Positions 48,299 through 59,663 of a stretch of 64,000 nt of DNA are shown piece after piece. Under the pieces are notes generated by a model that worked only from the letters and a program-made list of their open reading frames with translations, searched no databases and was not told the origin of the DNA. The translations under genes and the position numbers were made by a program. Position 1 is the first letter of the stretch; every line of letters starts with the position of its first letter. Origin of the DNA: Cryptomeria japonica (lineage: Eukaryota; Streptophyta; Pinopsida; Cupressales; Cupressaceae); assembly GCF_030272615.1 (NCBI RefSeq), contig NC_081410.1, positions 144,640,349 to 144,704,348 on the forward strand, in the 5' to 3' direction.

Positions 48299-49126
48299 TG
48301 ATGCATGAGCATCCTCGGTCTATGAGCAATCTTGCATCAACCAAAAATATTTCCTTTTTGTTTAATTCTTGTTCACTTCAGTGTGTAGTTTTATGTGTTC
48401 CTATCGATATGTTCCGGTGGTTGCTTGCTTTTCCTTACAGATCATATCTTCAGTTTCCAGGCTGATTCATGTGCTTAATTCCAGATTCTCAGTTCATTTG
48501 GATTATTTTTCGGCTTGTTATCGCTCCTAGTTTGACTGTTTCTGGGTTCCAGGACAATTCTTGAGCTTACTGGTTGCTTTTCCTTCATTTCCGGAGCGGT
48601 TTCTTGGCGTGTGGATCTATTTGGGGTCTTCTCCGATGTTCTTTGGCATGTGGCCGACCTTCCTATTGACCCGCACTTCTTGGTTGTTATTTCTCAAAGG
48701 AATTTCTTTCATTCTTAGGGCTGACCTATTTACACATTTCATTTTCCAACATTGGTGAATATGATCTTTTGTGGTCAACCTGGATATGTTCCCAAGGGTA
48801 TATATATGGTTTTATGTGATCATTTGTAAGGGGGTGGAGGCAAGTGGAGGAAGATATAATTTTAAGATTCATGATTAGCGATTCGGATGACTCTGAGAGT
48901 TTTGGTAGGGTTGTAAATAGGCATGTTAGCCTGCATGTAATCAGTTGTTTACCGGATGTTTTGTGATGAATGTATGATGATAACCAGTTGGTTACTCGAG
49001 GTTCTATGATGATAATATGATCTAAATTTGTGTTCTTTCTATGTTTTCCTATTGCTTCCGTTGTGTAACTCTTGCTACATGAGTTGGTCAGTACTCTTTG
49101 AGGATCCACTGGTCATGGTTGCATCA
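48299..49126 (+). repeat. Solo LTR (828 bp) with 5-bp target duplication
   Basis: It begins TGATGCATGAGC and ends GGTTGCATCA, so the termini TGATGCA and TGCATCA are inverted copies. ATATC flanks it exactly on both sides (48294-48298 and 49127-49131). A TATA box (TATATATAT at 48799-48807) sits in the right half, supporting plus orientation. No internal domain or second LTR is present, as expected after LTR-LTR recombination. Confidence 0.85.
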
Positions 49127-49740
49127 ATATCAAAGGGCAATAGGATACCCCAAATGTTGCTTTCAATGGTGTCAACCAAGCAATAATAACAATGTGAAAA
49201 TAGATCATGATTGCAAGGAACAATTTCATAGAAGATGTGGGTATGTAACTCTAAACATGTATCATTTTTAATAATATATAAACATGTACCATATCCAATA
49301 AGATGTAAACATTAAAGTATGTGACGTATCTAGTGATAAGACCACCTAGAGACAAAGATGTAGTGATGATCATATAGGTGAAGGTCAATGAAGAGAAGGA
49401 CAAATAAGATAGGAAGATCTATAACCATATGAAATTTCCCCCTATATAACTATAAATCTCTAAAATGGAAATATTTGGAAAATTTAAAACCTCATTGAAA
49501 ATATAATCCATTTGAAAGAGAAAAAACTACTAAAAATTAAAACATTTGAATCTAAAACCATCTAAAATTAAACCCATGTAAATTTGTAGTCAATGAAACT
49601 ATATGTTTGTAATATTTTTATGTGTAACAAACTATGTAATATAGAAGTATGAAAAAGATGTTATAGTGGAATGCTCCTCAAGAACACAATATCAATCAAA
49701 ATTGTTTCATACTATGAGACATGGACCAACTCTGATACCA
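49127..49740. other. Non-coding, possibly a piece of an LTR element interior
   Basis: No gene was found. The last bases (49729-49740, AACTCTGATACCA) read on the minus strand as TGGTATCAGAGTT, a primer binding site. They suggest that this flank is the interior of a second copy of the element at 49741-52270. Confidence 0.45.
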
Positions 49741-50217
49741 TGTGAGATTTTGCCAAGATCAAGAGGCAATGGAAAGCACAAATAAGAGAGACAAAATAGA
49801 GGATAGAAATAAGTTGTATTCTATCAAGATGAAAATACTGATCAACTAGATCATCACAAGATATTCAATGATTTCTAGTACAAATAATGTAGATGAGCCT
49901 GCTTATATAGGCAAGGCCATATGGAAATGTGAGCACACAAACATGACATGTGGCTCAATAAGAAACAAGGGTAGGTAGGAAATAGGTGTGGGTAAGTAGG
50001 AGAAATAATATAATAGTCCACATGAGGTGGATCACCCACTGAATGTGGAGTGTAACAACAAGAACACCATAAAAGGTGGAAATTCTCCTACACACACTAT
50101 CCCAATGTGGCACAAACACCCAAGTGTCTCATACCCAAACTACTATGAAATGCATGTACTAAGTAAACTTAAGTAAGGTGTAATAATATCCAACATGAAT
50201 AATTATTTACACCAACA
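49741..50217 (-). repeat. 3' LTR (left copy) of the small LTR element
   Basis: Plus-strand boundaries are TGTGAGATTTT and CACCAACA. It matches 51791-52270 almost throughout and contains a TATA-like element on the minus strand (CCTATATAAGC, about 49900). Confidence 0.85.
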
Positions 50218-50227
50218 CCCCCCTTAA
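50218..50227 (-). other. Polypurine tract of the small LTR element
   Basis: Minus-strand TTAAGGGGGG lies directly before the TGTTGG start of the 3' LTR. Confidence 0.75.
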
Positions 50228-51779
50228 GTGCAACTTAGAAGGGATGCACTAAAGTCTACAATGCAACTAAGAAATGCAAGATGGGTCCCGGCTACGAGGT
50301 CATGTTAGGTACCCATGTACAAATGCAAATGCAATCTCCCATAAAGCGGGGGAAGAGAGAAAAACCCAATGGGAAAAAACCCTCCCCCAAAAGAGAGATG
50401 ATGAAAGCACACAATGCTCTCAATGATGAATGAGAAGAACAAAACTATGTCCCCCCCATAAGAGAGAAGAAGAGACCATGAAGCCCCCCCTCAATGTCGA
50501 ATCTCCTACAAAGATTGTCCAATGATGATGACCAAAATACCTCCCCATAAGGAAGAAAGAGAGCCTATGTTGCACCAAAAATGTCAAAGTGTGACAAAAC
50601 CAAGTACCAAGTCGATGACGATGAATCACTCGCTGCAACAAAAAGAAGATCAGGCATGGAGACAACCTGCTGTGAGCATCATCTAGATACTCAGAAATAA
50701 CAGAAATATTGGTACAATGCAAGTCTCATGGGAGCCATGCACAAATGTGTACAATCTAAGTCTCAACTGGAGCCATGCACCAAGTCTCACAAGATATTCC
50801 TAATCTACGTGTACAAGAGGATTACATCAAATAGTCAACAATGACAAGATACAAAGAGGTGTGGCACTTTATGATAGTGCGAGTACAATATTTCTCATGC
50901 AAGAGCATACATCATGATAAAATATTCAAATTTGGAAACATGAAAATGGTGCCACCAACAAAGAAGCCTTGTAGAATACTGTAGATGGAGATGCCTCCGA
51001 ATGGAATTTCACCAAGAGATATAAATGAACAACTGACCCCCCATAAAAAGATCATGTTGGAACTTGCAAATAATGGAAAAGTGGACTTCTAATTTCAACT
51101 TTACAACTTTTCAAAATGAGGTATAAGAGACTTCAACAAATACTGCTAGTGATCTAAACTGAGATCCAAGCAAAATACAAGTACCAAATAGGCCAAAAAA
51201 TGACCAAATACTGAAAGTACAATTTCTACTCAAAATCATTGCAAATAAATGGCATATTATGAAAGTAGACAAAAAATTATGCACTTTAAAAAAAAACGGC
51301 ACCTGAAAATGAGTCCATATGAGCCCAAATGAAACCTCCAAAGTTGTAAAAATCAAGATTTCACAATTTTCGAAAAAACCTGTATCCAAAAAATAGAACA
51401 CTCCTACACCATTGTACAGATCATGTAATTCTACCCTAAAAAAAAAAATTGCTCGAAAAAATGAGTCCGGATGAGTGAGATATTGCTATTTGAAAATCTT
51501 CAGCAAAATTATAATTTCTGGAAAATTTTCGTCGTGGCTTCAAACTTCAAATGCCTCTAGATTTGGCCTTCGAAGTCCGATTTGGATGAAACAAAAGGCA
51601 AAACTAACTTTCTTGGACCTCATCAATTCAATGATGACCTCAGATTTGACCCATCAAGCTTCAATAATAACCTGCACTAGAAAACTCCAAAATGCAAACC
51701 CCAAATAACATCAAATTTCTCTCAATTGGCAAACCAATGACACTCTAATGGCTCTCATACCATGTAAGACATGGACTAT

Positions 51780-51790
51780 CTCTGATACCA
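51780..51790 (-). other. Primer binding site of the small LTR element
   Basis: Minus-strand TGGTATCAGAG directly follows the CA end of the 5' LTR and is complementary to the 3' end of initiator tRNA-Met. Confidence 0.8.
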
Positions 51791-52270
51791 TGTGATATTT
51801 TTCCAAGATCAAGAGGCAATAGAAAGCACAAATAAGAGAGACAAGATAGATTATAGGAATAAATTGTATTCTATAAAGATGAAAATATTGATCAACTGGA
51901 TCATCACAAGATGTTCAATGATTGTCCGTACAAATAATGTAGATAAGCCTACTTATATAGGAAAGGCCATATGAATATGTGAGCACACAAACATGACATG
52001 TGGCTCAATAAGAAACAAGGGTAGGTAAGAAATAGGTGTGGGTAGGTAGGAGAAATAATATAATAGTCCACATAAGGTGGATCACCCACTGAATGTGGAG
52101 TGTAACAACAAGATCAACACCATAAAAGGTGGAAATTCTCCTACACACACTATCCCAATGTGGCACAAACACCCAAGTGTCTCATACCCAAACTACTATG
52201 AAATGCATGTACTAAGTAAACTTAAGTAAGGTGTAATAATATACAAGATGAATAATTATTTACACCAACA
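51791..52270 (-). repeat. 5' LTR (right copy) of the small LTR element
   Basis: Plus-strand boundaries are TGTGATATTTTT and CACCAACA. It differs from the left copy at a limited number of positions, mostly transitions, plus a short insertion (ATC near 52112). Confidence 0.85.
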
Positions 52271-53675
52271 GATACATCATTAAAAATAAATCCTTATGTA
52301 TCATAAATGCTAGTGTAGTGTCTCATAAAGTAACCATTGTAATAAATAAACATTCAAAATTTTAGTATCAATTATCATGATGAATAAGGTAGATCAATGT
52401 GAAAAAGAAATCTTGCATTATACCTAGCAACTTGGGCAATCTTTTGGTAAAATAAGACACGAGAGGGAGTATTCTCATTACTATAATGTTTATATGTAAA
52501 TGAAATAACTCTACCAATTAGGAAGGTCACACATATATACTAATGACTAACACTATAAATCATAATAGAATCACTTTCATGACATGAACCAATCCAAGGA
52601 CAAGTAAAAACCCTATAATTGACTATGATATAATCACAATTGTAAAACATATAGTATTTGTAAGTAAAATGAAAAAGATATATCACGAAAGCTCAAATCT
52701 ATAAGAATGATAGATCTTGAATGTTTCTTTCCTTGTTATTTCTTCTCTTTTAACTATTTCTTAACATCTTCATATACATATGTAATACCTTCATGTCTTT
52801 TCTTTTCATGTAACTATAGCAATTTAAAAGTATCATGCTTAAATCAACCCATTCATTTTCCTTTATATCTTATTTTTTTAATAATCTTATATCTAGGATC
52901 ATATAATTTACTAAATGCTACAAAATTAGAATATTTATTAATGAAATACTACCCTCTAACTCGTCACAAATTTTGATTTTTTCTCATCAATATCACTTTT
53001 CTTTTGAGGTTGTGTTCAACCATATATGTATTGATCCATATAAAGTGAAGATATACAACAAGTTTTAGTCTCAAAGTTGTACTCTCCTATTTTGGTAAGC
53101 ATGAAACCTAATGTACCCCAATTATCACCAAGCCCAACACTATCACTATGTGTAGGCGTTTTTCATTGAGTTCATATGCTTGAGTATCTCTTGTGGAGGT
53201 TGATTTTGTATAGTAATAATATCCTTAGATTGCTCAACCATTTGACAATTGCCATAGGGATGTTCATCTTTTAATATCTTATATTTCTCATTATATACCA
53301 AAATTTTACAACTTTCTGAATTGTGGATGGTGGAACCCTCATATCAATATATCCATGAGTGACCTGTTAACATACTATGCACTAATATTTTAGGCCTCAC
53401 ATGGAAAAAAGAATCGATATCAAGCATTCTAGATTTAATAGAAAGAGTGATAATACACAAGATTATCCAATAACATTAACAAATTCCTTAATAGCAACAT
53501 GTAACTTTTATAAGTGTGACATATCTACATTTTATGTTACTACATATATTCTTGAAGTTGGTTTTGTTATAAATCAAGGCACTCTTTACTATTGTATCAT
53601 AATATTTAACCATAATATATAAAAGTAAATTCGCATTAATAATTGTTCAAAGTGGAATATACATTTTAGTAAATG
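52271..53675. other. Non-coding AT-rich interval
   Basis: No recognisable gene, RNA or repeat boundary was found on either strand. Confidence 0.5.
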
Positions 53676-53924
53676 TGTTGGTGTGAATAAGATAAATTAC
53701 CTAATTGGTTTTCATCTAATTAATTCGTATCCACACTTAGTTTACTTAACTTTAAGGCACATTTAGATTATTTACTTTTTATCTCATCTCATATGATTTT
53801 GATACTTGTCATATCCCTATGTCGTCTTGTCTTTTTCCTTGTCTATATAAGAAAGACTCCTCTTGTAATTATGTAGAGTTCATTATATCCCAAATATATT
53901 TTTATATTAATGGTATAATCTAGC
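53676..53924 (+). repeat. Copia-like 5' LTR and primer-site remnant
   Basis: It starts TGTTGGTGTGAATAAG, similar to the start of the small LTR element at 49741-52270. It has a TATA box (CTATATAAG near 53845) and is followed at 53911 by TGGTATAATCTAGC, which resembles a mutated tRNA-Met primer site. No pol sequence follows. Confidence 0.4.
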
Positions 53925-55570
53925 ATTCATTTTCTTACTATGCACTTGTGGAAGAATTTTTGGTTTTATAGGTGATCTTAGTTGCTTGAGTATGTTATGT
54001 AACTCATACATATTAGTTGAGATTCATATTTGTAAAGTCCCTTCTCAACTTGGAAGTGTGTATAGAAAAAACTTTTGATGGGTGCATTTTGGTGCAAAAT
54101 GGACCTCATTATTGTGTCCCAAAGGCCATATATTTGGATCTAGTTATAGATTTTTTAGGCGAAAAATTGTATATGATTAAGATGAAATTCATATATTATG
54201 GATCTATACCATATGACTCTCTCAAGGAAGGTCAAAATATTTGTCAAAAACTATGTCTTGTATTAGCATCTATAACATTTTGCATCACTATATGATTTCC
54301 TATGTTAGCTACTAAGTTAAGTATGTATGTTTTTATTTTAAAATTATTTTTTTGTCTATACAATGATTTTGAGATAGTGGTCACATGGGGACAATAGCCC
54401 ATGTTTCTTCTCTAACCCCTAAGGGCTTAGTTCCAATAGGGGATGTAGGACTCATTGCCAATTTGTAGCCTATCTCTACCTCACTTAATCCTACCACTTG
54501 AGCATGACCCAAGCTAGTGGCACCATTGCAATAATGGTTAGTCCCCTTTTCTATTCGCCTAAGGAGATTTTTTTTCCTAGGAGACATAACTTTTCACCAA
54601 GATATCATTTTTGTGCATTACTACAAGTGTCAAAAAGATGGTTCTAAGCACTTCATAGTGGCATATGTGTTTTTCTCATATTTTTGACAAGCTATATCTT
54701 GTGCCCACTAAATCCAGTTTTGAATTTCTTACACACTTCAAAATAAAATAAAAGGAACCTAAAAAAACCTTGTAAAATTATTGTGTCTTCAATTATGTCC
54801 TATAATTCATCATCAAATTAGCCAAAAATTATAAGCATACACCCATTAAACCATTCAATAACACCTCTAAATGTTGTTAATAATTAAATTGATATTTATA
54901 AACCAAATACTATTTATGATAATATTGTCAAAAAAACATAAATATACAACTAGCTAAAAACTATAAATATACACCATGTTATATAAATGATGGTTATTAT
55001 TGTTCGAGGAAAGAGGGTTAAAAAATACTCTCTTTTAACTAAAATTATATATGAAAAATACTTTTTAAGTCTTATTCACACAAGATATGTATTGAGAACT
55101 ACAATTCTAGTTAAAAGAATAATTTGGTGGAGTTTGTTCAAATATTTTAGGAGTTTTGACAAGTAGATGGTCTTGTAGCAATGAGAAAGCTTTAAATTTT
55201 AAGTTTCAATACTTTAGAAAGTTGGCCATCTCATCAAGTTGATTTTTATTCAAGAGGAAGTTGTGAAGTCAAGGCACAAGTTTAATGTTGAAGGGCCAAA
55301 AAAGACAAGATCTAAGACCCAAGTAAGTGTTGTTGGCAACTAAAACAAAACACAAGGGGTAGATGGAGGTTTAGGAGGAGAGCATAAAAGGCCATGAGCA
55401 TATGAGACATGATGAGGAGCAAGGAAGAGTGTGCATGGAGAGGAAGAAGAGTTAGTGACTTGGAGGATAGTAGACAAGGGCTAAAGAAGACGAATGTTTA
55501 CAAATAAGTTCTTTAAAACAAGATGTACCACATTAGAGTTCAAGCATTTAAGGAATATTTTAATCTTAAC
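53925..55570. other. Non-coding interval
   Basis: A 92-aa open frame at 54017-54295 has no recognisable motif. The rest is AT-rich and featureless up to the left LINE target duplication. Confidence 0.45.
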
Positions 55571-55587
55571 AATATTGATTTAAAGAA
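55571..55587. repeat. LINE target site duplication, left copy
   Basis: AATATTGATTTAAAGAA matches 59016-59032 (AATATTGATTTGAAGAA) with one A/G difference in 17 bases. Confidence 0.8.
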
Positions 55588-55589
55588 TC

Positions 55590-56063
55590 TTGCCTACTAA
55601 TGGGCATTCTAGGGTTGATCCCAAGAAGAGTAGAGAGGGAGTGGAATGGACTACACTAGAACCGGGGTGGGTAAAGGTAAATTTTGATGGAGCTTCAAAA
55701 TGGAATCCTAATCCCTCTGGAACTGGATGTGTAGCTCGTGATTTGGAAGGAAATGTACTTGCAATTAATTATAAGCAGTTGGAGATAGGAACCAATAATG
55801 AGGCAAGGATACAGGCGGCTATGTTGGTGGTGGATTTGGCGAAAAGACTCAAGATTGAACAATTGAATTTGGAAGGGGATTCTCTGATAGTGATCAATGC
55901 AATTGCCAATGGAGGAACAAAGGTATGGAAGTTGGATAAATTTGCTCGAATTATCATAACGAAATTAGAAGGTTTCAATAATTTTAAATTTTCGCATGTG
56001 TATCGAGAGGGAAATCAATTGACAAATTCCTTGTCCAAGTTGGCAGTGGAAATGGAGGGATGA
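55590..56063 (+). pseudogene. LINE RNase H domain
   Basis: An open 157-codon frame covering one plant LINE-type RNase H domain: WVKVNFDGASKWNPNPSGTG (first Asp), TNNEARIQAAM (Glu), LEGDSLIVINAI (Asp) and REGNQLTNSLSKLAVEM. The fourth catalytic Asp, normally in a ...ADxLSK motif, is Asn here, so activity is unlikely. The ATG at 55590 is not a true gene start, because the LINE truncation point is at 55588. Confidence 0.85.
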
Positions 56064-56553
56064 AGGGTGGCAAAGATGTGAGCTAGAGTTGTACGAACCT
56101 TGCATTTATTCACTTCTATTTTAGCAATCGTCATGAAGGGAGGAATGACGGTGAGAAATGAGGTGCCAAAAGCTGGTGATAGACATTTATGGTTCGTTTG
56201 GGTTGTGTACTCTAGCCTTTATTGCCACCCTTGGTTGTCATGGGAGATGTGCACGTAGGTTGTTTGATTGATATATTGTTGTTTCCTCAAATTTGTGGCC
56301 AGTGCAAGGTGTATTCATTAGAATATGGAGGCGAATTTCGGCTTGAAGGCATCAAAGCAGCAGATGGACTTCTGGGGCAAAATCACTTTGGAAAGGTTGA
56401 AGATAGTATTCACTATGGATGACCCATTCTTCCTCTTGTAGGTGTGGGTTGGTTCTCGAGTATGATTTCATTCTGGCAAATCCAAAATATCGCATGAACA
56501 CAGATATTTCATCCATGTTTTGTGCTTGGGGGCTCGAATGTGATAGTGTCCAG

Positions 56554-58224
56554 TGTTGGAAGTGGAAAACACTCTGAGAGGGGGGGGTGAATCAGAGTGT
56601 TACAAAATTTTTACAAGTTAAACTTTATGGACCTTGACAATTTTAATTCACAGTGTGAACAGATGGCTGAAACTTAACACTTTGAAGGAATACATTAATG
56701 CAGCTTAAAGTATACCATTGAACCAACTAAAACATCTAATTCAGACCTTGTTTAACAAAATGGTATTAAGATATTACACAAACTTGAAACATTAAAAATA
56801 CTTTCAATATTGCATTACATACATTCAACTAAACAGAGTATGAGATAAAGAGGACTAAAATATGATGTATCAGAGCATACACTAGTAAACAGAATGAAAC
56901 ACGACAATGCAACATAACACAATATTTTGCATGAGTGGAAAACCCTCTTGGGGTAGAAAAACCACTCGGAAGATCCCTTTTATTAATTCAACAAGAGCAC
57001 CAACTCAGTTCACATGTTTTAGAAACCACAAGGCCTCAAGGAGCACCAACTCCTCTTCTTATCAATGTATCTTTCAACTCGAGCTACAACCACTGGTGAT
57101 TTTATGCATGCATTTTATTCTTGCAGTCACAAAACCATCAGGGATTGGAGCGAGAATATTTTATCAGTCTGTACATATGAAAATTTTGCAATAATATTCT
57201 TCAACACTATCCAATCTCTGAAAATATGGTTTCAAATCAATAAAATCTCATATACTCTGAACAGTATGATTTCAAATCAACAAACCCTGAACAATACGAT
57301 TTCAAATCAAATAAAACCTCAAATACTCTGTACTGTATGATTTCAAATCAATAAACACTGAATAATATGGTTTCAATTCAATGAAGCCTCATATACTCTG
57401 TAACAAAAACAGAGTATTGATTCTCAAGAAACCCTCGACTGGTTCTGTTAAACTACGGCACTGTTTAACGCTTCCACTTTGTTCACACTCAAAACACGGC
57501 ACTGTATTTCTCTGTTTTAATGTTAGAACTTTGTTCACACTCAAACTATGGCACTGTGTTTCTCCGTTTTTCTTCTCACAGACTGATTTGTCAAACTGTT
57601 TTTATGCACTTCACAGAAAGAATCCCGTTTTCATCTTAAATAACCTGTTAACTTACAAGATTTGTAAACTGAAAAACAAATAACTGATTCTAACTGTGCA
57701 ACGGAAACAGTAGAAACGGAAGACATTTTAATTTCCCAGTCATGAAAAACAAAAATAAAGCACAACCACTTCCTTATTTTTATTTTGCATAACTAAAAAA
57801 TTCGAACCAAGGTAAACAGAATCTCTTAAATCATGTGTTTCAAGAACCATACCTGTTAAACGCAAACTGAACAAATAAACTAACCAGTCAACCGTTAATC
57901 TTTTGAATGAAACCATTGTTCGCACCATTCTCTGTAACTGATTCGAGCTCTGTAGCTCCAGCGGCACTGTGACTCACACGGCGTTAGGGTTTGACAGACT
58001 CCAAAACAAAACAAATGAAACGCCAAATGCAACTTCCAAGAAAAACATTAACTTGTTCGATACAATAAGTATCATGATGCCCTTTAAACCGTAGCAATTT
58101 TAAACCAAAGATGTCATTAACATTAATGCAAAGTCAGAGCTATCGTGTCACCAACATGGCTCCAAAGAACATGTTTTAAACACTTAACACGTCAGCCAAG
58201 TCAGTATGTCCGTGTATGCCAACA
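56554..58224 (+). repeat. LTR-like insertion bounded by TGTTGG and CCAACA
   Basis: A 1,671-bp block with perfect inverted hexamers at its ends interrupts the LINE 3' UTR. It contains a G8 run near 56580, a degenerate ~40-bp tandem repeat at about 57220-57400 (ATGATTTCAAATCAATAAA) and two copies of a TTTGTTCACACTCAAA...CGGCACTGT unit at about 57478-57570. No pol is present. Flanking five-base words (TCCAG and CATCA) do not match, so the exact ends or the insertion history are unsure. Confidence 0.5.
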
Positions 58225-59015
58225 CATCATCTTTTTTCTTTCTTGTCATCGAGGACAAAAGTACCAAAGAGCAACATCCAGGAGGTGAAACGGACAATGG
58301 AGAGGTGTGTGAGACCGGAATGGAGGCATGTTTTGGACGCTCTTCTCGCACTCGCAAAGTCGGGCAAGGGTTTGTGACTACATTGGGTGATTGTTCTGGG
58401 ATACCCTTCACATGTGGACCCTTTCATACTATGGTGTGCTCTTGAGGACAGGAATGCAAGGAGACATTAAGTGATGGAAGGGTGGCGTGCGGTTCGGGAC
58501 TACGTTTTTGACTGGGAGCTTGTTCTTGCTTCAAGCTTGCCACAGGAGATGGTGGACTTGAGGAAGCTCACGTTCAAATTAGTAGACTATTGGAGAGATG
58601 GCCAACGTGGGAACCATAGGAGTCATGCTTCAAGAAGGAGAGAAGTGGTAAATGGTCAGAGTTCGTGAAGGAGGCAAAGATGAGGTGGTGTGGTTGAGTC
58701 ATAGTCGAGGTAATGAGGAGCAAGACTAGTGATTTGGGGGATTTTTTATTTCATTTTGACATTGTAATTTTGTAAGCTTTGATATTGTGAATATCACTGC
58801 AAATACATTTTTTGTTATGTTGCACTTTGGGGTAGATTGGTCGTTGGAGGGCAGGGTAGGTATGTCCATTTTTTTTTAAAAAAAATTTGAATTTTTATTG
58901 TCAGATATTCGTAGGAGGGTAGAGTAGGCATGCCCATTTTGAGATGTACTTTTTGAAGCTGTAATTGAATCTTTCTTATTATTTATAAAATCATAAAAGT
59001 TTACCAACCAAAAAA

Positions 59016-59032
59016 AATATTGATTTGAAGAA
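59016..59032. repeat. LINE target site duplication, right copy
   Basis: AATATTGATTTGAAGAA directly follows the A-rich LINE tail and matches 55571-55587. Confidence 0.8.
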
Positions 59033-59345
59033 GATTTTAGAGAGGTAGATGAAGAAGTGGAGTGCAAAAGCAATGTGATCCATCAGTGAATTTATAGACA
59101 CAACTTCAAGTCATGTGGGTCATGACTATAAGATCTACAAAAGAAAAGGCCACCCCAAAAACCAAGGCCAAGGCCACCATGGTAAAAGGAGCTTGCATAA
59201 ACCAGAGCATACTAAATATTAAAAGTGCATTAATAGATATCTGAGTTCTTGTTTAAACATTTTTAGAGAATCCATCTATTGGCTTTTGATGTTCTAAAGT
59301 TGAAAGTGTGCATTACAAGACATCAAATAATTCAATTTGACATCG

Positions 59346-59663
59346 ATATCTTTTCCATATGTATTAAATTTATTAAAATATTTTCGGGAGATAAAAATTG
59401 TGATAATTAATATAAGTTCAATAATTTTTATATATCTTAAAATTATGCTCCTTAAAATCAATGACTATATTAATATATTAATGCTTATAACTCTTAACCA
59501 ATATCTTCTACATGTGTATTGAATTTATCAAAATATTTTTGGGAGATAAAAATTGTTATAATTAATATAAGTTCATGAACTTTTATATATCTTAAAATTA
59601 TGCTCCTTAAAATCAATGACAATATTAATATATTATTGCCCATTATTGCTTATAACTCTTAAA
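59346..59663. repeat. Tandem duplication, unit ~155 bp
   Basis: Two adjacent copies (59346-59500 and 59501-59663) share GGGAGATAAAAATTGT, TTATATATCTTAAAATTATG and CTCCTTAAAATCAATGAC in the same order. A weaker repeat, CCTTTTCTAA(A/C)TTATTAGAATC, follows at about 59750 and 59948. Confidence 0.8.

Larger units (their letters stand above)
49741..52270 (-). mobile_element. Small non-autonomous LTR retrotransposon, no coding capacity
   Basis: Two near-identical LTRs (49741-50217 and 51791-52270, about 480 bp) enclose 1,573 bases. On the minus strand the LTR runs from TGTTGGTGTAAATAATTATTC to CACA. The 5' LTR (right) is followed by a primer site TGGTATCAGAG (51780-51790 reversed), and the 3' LTR (left) is preceded by the tract AAGGGGGG. 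Neither strand of the interior contains pol motifs, so it depends on another element's proteins. It is larger than classical TRIMs but of the same type. GATAC follows the right LTR and also occurs two bases before the left one. Confidence 0.85.
55588..59015 (+). mobile_element. 5'-truncated LINE with nested LTR-like insertion
   Basis: The segment between two 17-bp direct repeats begins abruptly just before an RNase H domain and ends ACCAACCAAAAAAAA. It is therefore a LINE insertion that kept only the last ORF2 domain and the 3' UTR. The 3' UTR is interrupted by a block at 56554-58224 that looks like an LTR. Two copies of GGAGGG(C/T)AG(G/A)GTAGG(T/C)ATG(T/C)CC lie at about 58850-58875 and 58914-58940. 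Confidence 0.8.

Noticed and set aside
48561-48758. 65-aa open frame in the solo LTR
   Set aside because: It lies wholly inside the LTR, has no motif and no counterpart elsewhere.
53676-54099. Solo LTR 53676-54094 with AAATG duplication
   Set aside because: AAATG occurs on both sides, but a primer-site-like sequence at 53911 argues that the LTR ends near 53910. A five-base match in 400 bases of AT-rich DNA can be chance.
54017-54295. 92-aa open frame as a gene
   Set aside because: No recognisable motif, AT-rich codon use, and overlap with a likely LTR element interior.
55590-56063. A free-standing RNase H gene with its own ATG
   Set aside because: The frame begins two bases after the LINE truncation point defined by the target duplication, and the last catalytic residue is lost.
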